In this document: positions 48,225-56,793 of the stretch, one piece after another | How the letters are laid out: every line of letters starts with the position of its first letter | Numbering within the stretch: position 1 is the first letter of the stretch | Source of the DNA: Listeria cossartiae subsp. cossartiae | GTDB lineage: Bacteria; Bacillota; Bacilli; Lactobacillales; Listeriaceae | Length of the DNA stretch: 64,000 nucleotides | NCBI RefSeq assembly: GCF_014224155.1 | Contig: NZ_JAASUI010000001.1 | Coordinates: 1,353,200-1,417,199, forward strand | Direction: 5' to 3' | Translations under genes and position numbers: made by a program | Notes under the pieces: generated by a model | What the model saw: the letters and a program-made list of their open reading frames with translations, nothing else | Database searches by the model: none | What the model was told of the DNA's origin: nothing

Positions 48225-51200
48225 TTAGCTACTAGCGGTAATAAATTTAGTCGTACTTCCGTGATTTGTCGCGGTTACTTCGAGCCTTGCGGAAATTCGT
48301 TCTTTTAGTTCTGGCACATGGGAAATGATTCCAACTAGGCGCCCATTTTCTTGTGTTTCGAGTAAACATTCGACTGCGGCTTCGAGCGATTCTGGATCCA
48401 GCGTGCCGAATCCTTCATCAATAAACATGGTTTCAAGCGAAATCCCGCCCGCCATTTCTTGGACTACCTCCGCGAGCGATAAAGCAAGTGCGAGTGAAGT
48501 TTTAAAGCTTTCTCCCCCCGAAAGTGTTTTTACGTGTCGTGTTAGCCCGGTATATTCGTCAAACACCTCAAGTTCTAAGCCACTTTGGACATTTCCTTTT
48601 GCTTTTTCCATTTTTCGTTGTAGTTCGAAACGGCCGCTCGTCATTTTCGATAGGCGGTGGTTGGCTCGGTGGATGATGGTGTCTAAGAACATCGCTAAAA
48701 TGTAGCGTTCAAATGTTAATCTGCGGGCGTTTTTCCCGCGGGCAGCATCTGCTAGTAATCCAATATCCGCATAGTTTGCTTCGGCTTTTTCAACGGTTTG
48801 AATGCTATTTTGATAGTTTTCGATCAGTTCTTTGCGTTTTGCGACAAATTCGCGTTGTTTAATGGTATTTTCTTCTGATTGGCTGAGTTGTTGTTGCTTT
48901 TCGTGCATCACGAATTCGAGTTGTTCGATATTTGGCTTTTGTTTATCTTTAAGTTTCTCTGTTAAATCCGCTTGGCGCGAGATGGCTAAATGGCGTTTCC
49001 GTTCAAAGTCGGCCAGTTGTTCCTCTTGGCTTTTTAGTTCTTCGGCGGACATTAACGCTTGTTTATAGGCGTCATAGGACGAAAAATCATTTTGTTTCAT
49101 CGCCGCTTTAAAGAGTTCGCGTTGTTCTTGTAATGCTTCTTTTGCACCCAAAGTAGTTTTTTTCGCGGATTGTAACGTTGATTCGAGTTGGGTTGTCGCT
49201 TTTTCAGCTTGTTTAAATACTGCATCCACTTGCTCTGCTTGGTTGATATGCGCTTGAATACTGGCATTTAGTTCCTTTTTCTGCTGCTCAAAAACGGCTT
49301 TATCGCGCAAATCAGCTGGAATCGATTGTTCTAAATAGCTTAATTTTCCGGTAGCTTGTTGAACTAGCTGATGCAAATGTTCTACTTGAACTGCAATAGT
49401 ATTTTTGGCTGTTTCGGCTTTATCTTGGTTGGTTTTTAATGTTTGTAGTGTTGCTTGGATGATTTCTTTTTGGGCGATTTTGGCTTGTAGCATTTCTATT
49501 TGTTCTGTTACATTTTTTGCTTGTTGGATATTTTCAGCTAATGTTTGTTCGACCTCAGCTAGAGGCACATCTGCAATATCTGCCCATTCACTTAGTTGCC
49601 ATTCGAGTTGACTGATGGATTTTTCCACTGAATCAATCGCTAATTGTTTTTCGTGTAGCTTTGCGCTAGCTGCTTCGAGTGCTTCAAGATTGGCGGCTTC
49701 TCCAAATTCCGCGAGTTCTGGATGTGACACCGAACCACAGACTGGACAAGCATCTCCTTCATGTAAATGGGTCGCCAGTATGGCTGCTTGTTCTTGTTGT
49801 CGTTTTACTTCTTCTTGTTTTATCGTTGTTTCTATTTCTGCCTTTTCGGTTAACAGCTCGGCTAGCGTTCGTTCTTCTTCTTGTTTCTGTTTGTTCCATG
49901 CAGCCATTTTCATTCGTTTATTAACTATTTCTTGCTTTTTCTCGATGTCAGCTTCCATTGTTGTCCGCTCATTAATAGCTTCTAAATTAGCGATTTCCGC
50001 TTGATTTATTTCCCCAAGTCGCGCTTCCATCAACTGCATTTCTGCGATAATTTCCTGCTCGCTTTTCACGATTTTTTCTAAATGGTCAGCCGCTTCTTTC
50101 CAGTCTAGTTCGGCGCGTCTTTTTTGGACAGTAACCGTTTCTAGCTCTATAATTTTCGGTTCCATTTCTTCCAATTGAAACAGCGTACGTTTATTAGCCT
50201 CTAATTCGACTTCTTTTTCCGCCAACATTTCTTTTTGTTTTTTGGCATGTAAAAATTGAACTGCTATCCGCTCCGCCTCCAGCGCCACTTGTTTTTCTGT
50301 TTTCTCTGCCGCTTCCAATTGTTCTTTCAAACGAATACAAAGGGCATCTTGAGACTGTAAATTGCTCGCTCTTTTGGCTGCTTCCACTCGCACTTCTATC
50401 GCTTGATAAAAATTCTTTTCTGCTTCCAATTTAGCTACTTCTGCTGTATATGCATCTAAATTTTGCCAATCAAGCAGTTGTTCTTTCGCAAGCGTGACTT
50501 TTTCGACAGCCTCACTGGTTTGTTTCCGAATAACGCTCAGTTCCGTTTCTAATTCTGCTAAAATTGCTTGTTCTTGCTGTATAGCTTCGGTTTGCAAAAC
50601 ACTGATTTCACTCGTCGTTTTCCCAGCAACCTCCACTCCCGGTAAACTTAGTTCCGCAAGTTCTGCCACTTTTTTACGCGCTTCCACAACCAAAATTTCC
50701 GCTTCTTTTTGCTTTTCCCATAATAAGTTTTCGACTTTCTCATAGTAAACCGTATGCGCTAACCGTTGCAAAATCACTTCTTTTTCTTTACTATCCGATA
50801 CGAGTAATTCTCTAAATTCACCTTGTGGAATCATCAAAATCTGTCTAAACTGGTCCACATTCAGTTGAATTAATTCTTCCATTTTCGTATTCACATCACG
50901 AACGGAGCTTGCTAGTAGTTTTAGCTCGTCGCCAATCAACTCATATAACTCGGCTTTTTGCGGAGAAGTAGTCGTTCCATTGCCACGTTGTTTCGCAATT
51001 TCTTGCTGTGGAATCCGACTTATTTGGTAAATTTTATCTTTCAATCTAAAAGCAAGCGTAACTTCGGTAACTTCTTTATCCGTTGCAAAATGACTGCGCA
51101 TCGAAAAACTTTCTCGATCAAATGTATTCGCTTTGCCAAAAATCGCAAAACTAATCGCATCAAAAATAGTTGATTTTCCCGCGCCTGTTTTACCCGAAAT

Positions 51201-51296
51201 CACGAAAATCTGCTCCGTTCCCAGTTTTTCAAAGTCGATTACTTCTTTTTTAGCATAAGCTCCAAACGCTTGCATCGTTAATTTAATCGGTCTCAT
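48225..51296 (-). CDS. sbcC: Exonuclease subunit SbcC
   Basis: A 1023-residue SMC-like ATPase that with SbcD opens DNA hairpins and trims ends. Walker A GKTGAGKSTIFDAIS near residue 35, long coiled coils split by a zinc hook (GDACPVCGSVSHPEL, CxxC near residue 520), then signature KTLSGGESFKTSLALALSLA and Walker B MFIDEGFGTLD near the C-terminus. All elements are intact. ATG overlaps the sbcD stop by 4 bases. Confidence 0.97.
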   Translation of the reverse strand: MRPIKLTMQAFGAYAKKEVIDFEKLGTEQIFVISGKTGAGKSTIFDAISFAIFGKANTFDRESFSMRSHFATDKEVTEVTLAFRLKDKIYQISRIPQQEIAKQRGNGTTTSPQKAELYELIGDELKLLASSVRDVNTKMEELIQLNVDQFRQILMIPQGEFRELLVSDSKEKEVILQRLAHTVYYEKVENLLWEKQKEAEILVVEARKKVAELAELSLPGVEVAGKTTSEISVLQTEAIQQEQAILAELETELSVIRKQTSEAVEKVTLAKEQLLDWQNLDAYTAEVAKLEAEKNFYQAIEVRVEAAKRASNLQSQDALCIRLKEQLEAAEKTEKQVALEAERIAVQFLHAKKQKEMLAEKEVELEANKRTLFQLEEMEPKIIELETVTVQKRRAELDWKEAADHLEKIVKSEQEIIAEMQLMEARLGEINQAEIANLEAINERTTMEADIEKKQEIVNKRMKMAAWNKQKQEEERTLAELLTEKAEIETTIKQEEVKRQQEQAAILATHLHEGDACPVCGSVSHPELAEFGEAANLEALEAASAKLHEKQLAIDSVEKSISQLEWQLSEWADIADVPLAEVEQTLAENIQQAKNVTEQIEMLQAKIAQKEIIQATLQTLKTNQDKAETAKNTIAVQVEHLHQLVQQATGKLSYLEQSIPADLRDKAVFEQQKKELNASIQAHINQAEQVDAVFKQAEKATTQLESTLQSAKKTTLGAKEALQEQRELFKAAMKQNDFSSYDAYKQALMSAEELKSQEEQLADFERKRHLAISRQADLTEKLKDKQKPNIEQLEFVMHEKQQQLSQSEENTIKQREFVAKRKELIENYQNSIQTVEKAEANYADIGLLADAARGKNARRLTFERYILAMFLDTIIHRANHRLSKMTSGRFELQRKMEKAKGNVQSGLELEVFDEYTGLTRHVKTLSGGESFKTSLALALSLAEVVQEMAGGISLETMFIDEGFGTLDPESLEAAVECLLETQENGRLVGIISHVPELKERISARLEVTATNHGSTTKFITASS

Positions 51297-52417
51297 TCGG
51301 CATCCTCCTTCCTCGCTTGTTCGAAAACATCCGCCAACTTTTGTTGTTGAGCTTCCGTTAATTCCGTTCCATTGACATATTCAAAAAATTGGCCAAACAG
51401 CTCTAAATCATCTTTTTTCATTATTTCTTCAAAGCTATCTTGCGTTTCTTTTAATGTTTGTTTTTTACGTTCTAAATGTAAAATATTCGGATAAAATTGG
51501 CGCAGTTTCCCCATTGGATCAATCAAAGCACCCTCATCCATTAAATTCACTTGAAAAAAGTCATCAGGATTTTCTACTAAGTTTTCCGTCAGTTCCGCAA
51601 GCGTTCCCGAAATAATCCGCATATCATGTTGTGGCGTTAGAAAGCGTTCTGTCACACTAACTAGCTCTTTGCCATCAATTTCCACAATCCGGACACTTTT
51701 ATGATCATTCGCTTCTGAAAAAGAATATTTCAAAGGTGAACCACTGTAAAAAATAGACGGATGGCGAATCGCATGCGGATGGTGCAAATGACCAAGCGCG
51801 GTATAAGTAAAACCGTCAAAACAATTCGTCGAAACACGGTCGACATTCCCAATCGCTAGTTGGCGCTCGGAATCACTCGGAATCCCGCCAGAAACGAACG
51901 CATGTCCAACCAAAATCTGCGCCTTGCTTGGATCCCATTTGGAACGAATTTGTTTCGTCACAGCTTGCATAGCGTCTTCAAAACTACGAATCGAATTATC
52001 CGCAAAAGCCTCGCGAATAATTGCTGGTTCATGATACGGTACAAGCCACACTTCCGCATCCATAAAAGGAATTCCTTCAAACTCCGAAGTACATTTCCCT
52101 TTCATATAAAGCTTGCTACTTTCATACCACTGGCTACCAAAAGAAAGTCGCTCGGCACTATCATGGTTCCCGCTAATTGCAAAAATCGGAATACCAAGTT
52201 CGACATTCCATTTCACTAAAATATCATTTAACACTTTCACCGCATCAGCAGGCGGCACAGCGCGGTCATATAAGTCCCCCGCCAAAATAAGTGCGTCTAC
52301 TTGCTCTTCCTCGGCAATCTTCGTTATTTGCGCCAAAATGTACTTTTGTTCCGCAAGCATCGATACACCAGATACAATTTTCCCTAAATGCAAATCGGCT
52401 GTATGTAAAAATTTCAT
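51293..52417 (-). CDS. sbcD: Exonuclease subunit SbcD
   Basis: 374-residue Mre11-type metallophosphoesterase. Metal motifs in order: HTADLHLGK (Asp8, His10), LAGDLYDRA, AISGNHDSAERL, GHAFVSGG and LGHLHHPHAI. It is the nuclease partner of SbcC. First gene of the sbcDC operon; TTGACG-18-AATAAT upstream (about 52467) is a possible promoter. GAGG precedes ATG. Confidence 0.97.
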   Translation of the reverse strand: MKFLHTADLHLGKIVSGVSMLAEQKYILAQITKIAEEEQVDALILAGDLYDRAVPPADAVKVLNDILVKWNVELGIPIFAISGNHDSAERLSFGSQWYESSKLYMKGKCTSEFEGIPFMDAEVWLVPYHEPAIIREAFADNSIRSFEDAMQAVTKQIRSKWDPSKAQILVGHAFVSGGIPSDSERQLAIGNVDRVSTNCFDGFTYTALGHLHHPHAIRHPSIFYSGSPLKYSFSEANDHKSVRIVEIDGKELVSVTERFLTPQHDMRIISGTLAELTENLVENPDDFFQVNLMDEGALIDPMGKLRQFYPNILHLERKKQTLKETQDSFEEIMKKDDLELFGQFFEYVNGTELTEAQQQKLADVFEQARKEDAE

Positions 52418-52532
52418 CGGTTACCTCATTTCTTTTTCTCAGAGATTATTTATTTTTAATGCAAAACTCGTCAATTTTAAGTATACTAGATATAGTTTAA
52501 AAAAATAACTAGCAATACTGGGAGTGAAGAAG

Positions 52533-53141
52533 TTGTTTTATCATTTCGCAAAAAACCTCGTTCATTTTATTTTAATTATTATTGGTGGACGATTTCAAGT
52601 ACAAAACAAAGACAAAATCATTGAAGCACCTTATGTGGTTGTTTCCACGCATACGTCATGGATTGAAATCTTATACCTCGGTTTCGCCCTATCGCCAACA
52701 CCAGTGCATTATATGGCCAAACAAGAGCTATTCAAAGGTAAATTCCTTAACTGGCTTATGACGCACCTTAACGCCTTTCCAGTCAACCGTGATAACCCTG
52801 GACCAAGCGCCATTAAAGCGCCAATCCGGATGCTAAAAGCTGGCAAAGTAGTCGGAATTTTCCCAAGTGGTACTAGAAAAACGACCAATCTTCATTTAAA
52901 ACGCGGCGCAGTAACTATCGCTCACAAAGCAAAAGTTCCAATGCTACCTGCCGTTTATGATGGACCAAAAACATTTGGAGAAATTTTAAAACGCAAAAAG
53001 ATTATTATTCGTTTTGGCGATCCGGTACTATTCAATGATACCGAACTTGACCAAAAAGAGCTACTAGAAGTTAAATCTCAAGAACTAATGAACACTTTCG
53101 AACAGCTTCAAAATGAAATTAATCAAACAAAAAACAAATAA
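52533..53141 (+). CDS. plsC: 1-acyl-sn-glycerol-3-phosphate acyltransferase family protein
   Basis: About 202 residues of the PlsC fold, which acylates lysophosphatidic acid to phosphatidic acid at the membrane. The catalytic block reads STHTSWIEI, an H-x4-E instead of H-x4-D, and the third block reads GIFPSGTRK instead of FPEGTR; AFPVNRDNPGPSA is also typical. An N-terminal hydrophobic segment (LVHFILIIIGG) anchors it. I prefer the TTG at 52533 because GGAGTG lies 6 bases upstream; the GTG at 52524 would give three more residues but overlaps that site. It is divergent from sbcD. Confidence 0.85.
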   Translation: MFYHFAKNLVHFILIIIGGRFQVQNKDKIIEAPYVVVSTHTSWIEILYLGFALSPTPVHYMAKQELFKGKFLNWLMTHLNAFPVNRDNPGPSAIKAPIRMLKAGKVVGIFPSGTRKTTNLHLKRGAVTIAHKAKVPMLPAVYDGPKTFGEILKRKKIIIRFGDPVLFNDTELDQKELLEVKSQELMNTFEQLQNEINQTKNK

Positions 53142-53173
53142 AAAAAGACAGCTTCTTTTTAGAAACCGTCTCA

Positions 53174-53218
53174 GACAGCAAGGAAAGTAACATTTATTTT
53201 CCTTGCTGTCTTTTTTTT
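53174..53218. terminator. Bidirectional terminator overlapping a coding end
   Basis: GACAGCAAGGAAA and TTTCCTTGCTGTC form a 13-bp stem around 10 bases, with eight T on the plus side. The right arm lies inside the last codons of the convergent DUF4259 gene. Confidence 0.88.
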
Positions 53219-53556
53219 AGTGCATCTATTTGTTTTTGTACAGCTATTTTAATTTCAGGATTATTTCCCCACATATCTAAAAAATCAGAATCTGGTTCAA
53301 TCATTAACGTTAACAAATTAATTAGTTTCTCCACCATTTTATCTAGATTTTCATAGTAGTCAACTGGCCAAATATATGATTTCCCAAGCATTTCTACTAT
53401 GTATGATACCGCTCTAATTCGATCATAATCATATTCATTATTTTCAACTTCTTCTACAGTCTGGATGATAAAATCGATATCCACATGTTTCATAAACTCC
53501 CCAAACCAATCTGCCGCTTCATCACTATCCCAAGGATCGAAACCCCAAGCGCCCAT
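53194..53556 (-). CDS. DUF4259-family protein
   Basis: A 120-residue acidic cytosolic protein that opens MGAWGFDPWDSDEAADWFGE, the hallmark of DUF4259 (MGAWG followed by acidic/aromatic residues). Function is unknown; related proteins occur next to toxin/immunity genes in other bacteria, but nothing here supports that. Its final codons double as part of the shared terminator. Expressed alone. Confidence 0.8.
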   Translation of the reverse strand: MGAWGFDPWDSDEAADWFGEFMKHVDIDFIIQTVEEVENNEYDYDRIRAVSYIVEMLGKSYIWPVDYYENLDKMVEKLINLLTLMIEPDSDFLDMWGNNPEIKIAVQKQIDALKKRQQGK

Positions 53557-53610
53557 TGCAATTCACCTCTATATTACTTTATTTTACCTATTAAGCGGCA
53601 TTTCTTAAAC

Positions 53611-53721
53611 AAAAAAACCGAAATAAAAGGGCTTTTAACTGAAAAATAGCAAGCAAATGTTATATCGCACACATTATGTTCCGCTTTTATCTTTTCAATT
53701 GATAGTCTTTTATTTCGGTTT
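53611..53721 (-). terminator. Long-range hairpin terminator after the lipoprotein gene
   Basis: A perfect 15-base inverted repeat (53615-53629 with 53707-53721, CTTTTATTTCGGTTT) encloses about 77 bases and is followed by seven T on the minus strand. The enclosed loop is far longer than usual, so it may hold further structure. Confidence 0.65.
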
Positions 53722-53729
53722 CTTTATTA

Positions 53730-54245
53730 TCAGGAAGCTGTATCAGTTGTGATGCTTGAAGGATTAAGTCCTGCATCTTTTAATACGCCAGCAATTGCTT
53801 CGTCCGCTTTTGCCATCGCTTCGTCTGCTTTAGTTGTATCACGACCACTAGCTTTAAGTGCGTCTGCTTCTAATTTGTAAGCATCACTTAATTGTTTCAC
53901 AGCTGCTTTAAAATCATCTGTGTATTTACCAAGGTCAGGTGTTTTTTCACTAGCAAGTGCTTCAGATACTTTAAGCGCTGATTCACTAGCTGGTTTTGCA
54001 AGAGCTGCAAGGTCTGCTTCAGCTGGTTTAGGATCCGCGCCAACTGCTCCTACATAAGCGTTGTAATCGCCATTGTTTTCGTTAACAACGTTTACTAAGT
54101 CCATGTAATAATTTAATACTTTGTCTTTATCGTTTGTTGTTTCTTTGCTTGTGTCTTCTTTTTTGTCAGAACTACTAGAACCAGAACAAGCCGCAAGCGA
54201 CAAACCTAGTGCTAAAGTTAAAACTACTAATAACCATTTTTTCAA
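53730..54245 (-). CDS. Small alanine/lysine-rich lipoprotein
   Basis: 171 residues with a lipoprotein signal: KKWLLVVLTLALGLSLAACS, where LAAC gives the lipidated Cys20. A Ser/Lys/Glu linker follows, and then a helical domain rich in Ala, Lys and Asp (AEADLAALAKPASESALKVS, QLSDAYKLEADALKASGR). No enzyme motif is visible. It sits on the outer face of the membrane. The start is TTG at 54243-54245, preceded by AGGAGG. Family not recognised beyond the helical lipoprotein type. It has its own promoter and a folded leader. Confidence 0.82.
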   Translation of the reverse strand: MKKWLLVVLTLALGLSLAACSGSSSSDKKEDTSKETTNDKDKVLNYYMDLVNVVNENNGDYNAYVGAVGADPKPAEADLAALAKPASESALKVSEALASEKTPDLGKYTDDFKAAVKQLSDAYKLEADALKASGRDTTKADEAMAKADEAIAGVLKDAGLNPSSITTDTAS

Positions 54246-54393
54246 GATGATGTCCTCCTTTTTATCAAGCCAAACTCGGAAGCCCTTTTGTAACTGGCCG
54301 CGTCAGTCTCGGATATGCTTCACCCATCCGGCAAGTAACATTACTCACGATGTAACATTATTCATTATAAGCTATTCATATGGAATAATTCAA
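54246..54393 (-). promoter_or_regulatory. Promoter and structured leader of the lipoprotein gene
   Basis: TTGAAT (54388-54393), 18 bases, TATAAT (54364-54369) on the minus strand. The leader is about 115 bases and contains a possible outer stem GTTACTTGCC/GGCCAGTTAC (8 of 10 pairs) around an inner GGAT/ATCC hairpin. It matches no riboswitch class that I recognise. Confidence 0.5.
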
Positions 54394-54418
54394 GCTGTTT
54401 TGAAAAATGCTTTTACGA

Positions 54419-54907
54419 TTATTCATACTCTCCGCTTACTTCTACTTTACTAAGCTCTTTTTCGGTATTTTTATATTGGAAATACATCACAATTCGCCAC
54501 GGCACAATCATTGCAAACGCCATTATCCAGAACATTCCAGATAACTCGCCCACTTCTAAACTACCACTAATCCAGTACTTAATAAAAATCCGAATCAGTA
54601 ATAACCCCATCAAAATAACCGGAAAAGCTTTTGTTCGTTTAATAAATACATACTTGTGACGAACTTCAAATTTCGTTGTCCAAATTAAAATAACTGAAAA
54701 TACAAGCCCCATTGCTATAGCTTCTAAAATATCTACCCACGAAACACGGAAAAAAGGAATAACAAACATGAGAGCGCCTGTTGACATCATAATTGGCGGT
54801 ATGATAATCCCTTTCACACTTGCTGGACGTTTTGATGCTTTCATTCGAATCATGATAATTCCAGCCCCAAAAACAAGTGTAATGATAATTGAAATGATTA
54901 AAGACAC
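54419..54907 (-). CDS. ccdC: CcdC-like membrane protein
   Basis: 162 residues, about five transmembrane helices (IISIIITLVFGAGIIMIRMK, PPIMMSTGALMFVIPFFRV, ILEAIAMGLVFSVILIW and others), with the loop KFEVRHKYVFIKRTKAF that marks the CcdC/DUF1453 family. In Bacillus CcdC lies beside cytochrome c maturation genes but is not essential for it; Listeria has few c-type cytochromes, so the role here is unclear. It stands alone downstream of the ABC exporter. Confidence 0.82.
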   Translation of the reverse strand: MSLIISIIITLVFGAGIIMIRMKASKRPASVKGIIIPPIMMSTGALMFVIPFFRVSWVDILEAIAMGLVFSVILIWTTKFEVRHKYVFIKRTKAFPVILMGLLLIRIFIKYWISGSLEVGELSGMFWIMAFAMIVPWRIVMYFQYKNTEKELSKVEVSGEYE

Positions 54908-54987
54908 TTTTAATTCCCCCTACTAATCTGCTGTAACACTTCGCTCCTCATTATATTCCTTTTACCGTTTGAAATAAACTTCTCTGC

Positions 54988-56793
54988 TTAAAGCGCTTCG
55001 TCTAAATCCATTCCGCTATTTTGTAATTGATACATCGAATGATACACCCCTTGTTCGGCAATCAAACTGTCATGTGTACCACGCTCGATAATTCTTCCTT
55101 TGGATAAAACTAAAATTAAATCGGCATCCTTAATTGTCGAAAGTCGATGCGCAATCGCAATCGTCGTACGTCCTTCTCTCATTCGTTTTAACCCAGTTTG
55201 AATTAAGCTTTCTGTTTCGGTATCAATATTCGCTGTTGCTTCGTCTAAAACGAGAATTTGTGGGTTCGTCACAACCGTTCTAGCAAACGAAATCAACTGT
55301 CTTTGTCCACTTGAAAACGAAGCGCCCCGCTCAATCACTTTATGTTTATATTGATCGGATAATGTTTGAATAAATCCATCTGCTTGAACAAATTTCGCGG
55401 CATCCTCAATTTGTTCATCGGTAATATTTTTATTATACAAACGGATATTGGTATTAATATCCCCATAAAACATAAAACTATCTTGTAAGACTAGACCCGT
55501 TTTCTTGCGCAATTCAGCAATTTCGTGCGACTTAATCGATTTACCATCAATCAAAATATCGCCACGTTCAAATTCATAAAAACGCATCATTAAATTGATA
55601 ATCGAACTTTTCCCGCTCCCCGTATGACCAACAAGTGCAACTGTTTGTCCCGGTTCAGCCGTAAAGCTAATGTTTTTCAGCACATCACGTCCACCTTCAT
55701 AAGCAAACGAAACATCTTTAAATTCAATTTTGGCGCGTGTGATTTTCGCTTCTGGATCGTTTAATTGGGCTGGAACTTCTTCTGTTTCATCCATAATCCG
55801 GAATACTCTCGACGCCGCTGTAATTGCCTCTTGATACATCGCCAGCCGCTCCATTACGTTATAAATCGCTTCTAAAAAACGGTCAAAATAACTAATAAAC
55901 GCATAAATTGTCCCGATTGCTACCGGCCCGATTAAAGACTCCGCTCCGAAGAAACTAAGAATAATCACAACAGCAAGCGCATAAATCAAATCAATTGCCG
56001 GTCCAAGTAGTAACGCATTGAATTTAATATTTTTCATACCAACATCGTAGTAATCTTTATTGATTTTCTCAAATTCTTTTACTAAACGACGCTCTTGATT
56101 AAATTGTTGCACAATCGACATACCTGAAATCGACTCCGCAATTTTCGCATTTAATTGACTTAATTTTTCTCTTCGTGCCCGGTAAAACTGTGAACTGTAT
56201 TTCCGGTATACAAAAATAATAAAGACAATCAGTGGGAACAAAAGTAAACTATATAGCGCTAATTGCACATTGAGCGCGAACATTGCCGCATAAATCCCAA
56301 CAAGCATAAACAAACTTTGAATCGCTGTAGAAAGTACGTTAATAAACATATCTTTCACCGCTTCCGTATCATTTGTCACACGCGAAACGATACTCCCAGC
56401 TGGCGTTTTATCAAAATAGCGCATACCTAGTGAATGCAGTTTTGTAAAAATATCAATCCGCATTTGTTGAACAATTTCAAGCGCAATTTTTTGGAAGAAC
56501 AGCAACTGGAAATACCACACGACGGATTTCCCAATCGTCAGCCCCAAGTAACCCGCTCCAAGAATGAGCAAAGCTTGCATCTCTAAATTCATCGGCGTTA
56601 AATAATCATCCAAGAATATTTTAATCAAAATGGGCGCGAATACATCCGCAAGCGTTACGAGAAGAACAAGTACCCCAGTCCAAATTAAGCTTGGAATATG
56701 GTATTTCGTATAACTAAGCATTCGTTTTAATACTTCACGATGTTCTTTACCGGACATCACTAACATTTCCTCTTGCTCATTCATCGCTTCCAT
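54988..56793 (-). CDS. ABC multidrug exporter half-transporter, catalytic-site subunit
   Basis: 601 residues: six-helix membrane domain (about 30-320) and ATPase domain. Walker A GHTGSGKSS, Walker B LVLDEATANID with the catalytic Glu, switch IAHRLST; the signature is atypical, SFSSGQRQ instead of LSGGQ. Together with the next gene this gives one consensus and one degenerate ATP site, the layout of heterodimeric exporters such as BmrCD and LmrCD. ATG at 56791-56793 has GGGGGTG upstream and overlaps the partner gene by 17 bases; longer frames lack a ribosome site. Confidence 0.92.
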   Translation of the reverse strand: MEAMNEQEEMLVMSGKEHREVLKRMLSYTKYHIPSLIWTGVLVLLVTLADVFAPILIKIFLDDYLTPMNLEMQALLILGAGYLGLTIGKSVVWYFQLLFFQKIALEIVQQMRIDIFTKLHSLGMRYFDKTPAGSIVSRVTNDTEAVKDMFINVLSTAIQSLFMLVGIYAAMFALNVQLALYSLLLFPLIVFIIFVYRKYSSQFYRARREKLSQLNAKIAESISGMSIVQQFNQERRLVKEFEKINKDYYDVGMKNIKFNALLLGPAIDLIYALAVVIILSFFGAESLIGPVAIGTIYAFISYFDRFLEAIYNVMERLAMYQEAITAASRVFRIMDETEEVPAQLNDPEAKITRAKIEFKDVSFAYEGGRDVLKNISFTAEPGQTVALVGHTGSGKSSIINLMMRFYEFERGDILIDGKSIKSHEIAELRKKTGLVLQDSFMFYGDINTNIRLYNKNITDEQIEDAAKFVQADGFIQTLSDQYKHKVIERGASFSSGQRQLISFARTVVTNPQILVLDEATANIDTETESLIQTGLKRMREGRTTIAIAHRLSTIKDADLILVLSKGRIIERGTHDSLIAEQGVYHSMYQLQNSGMDLDEAL

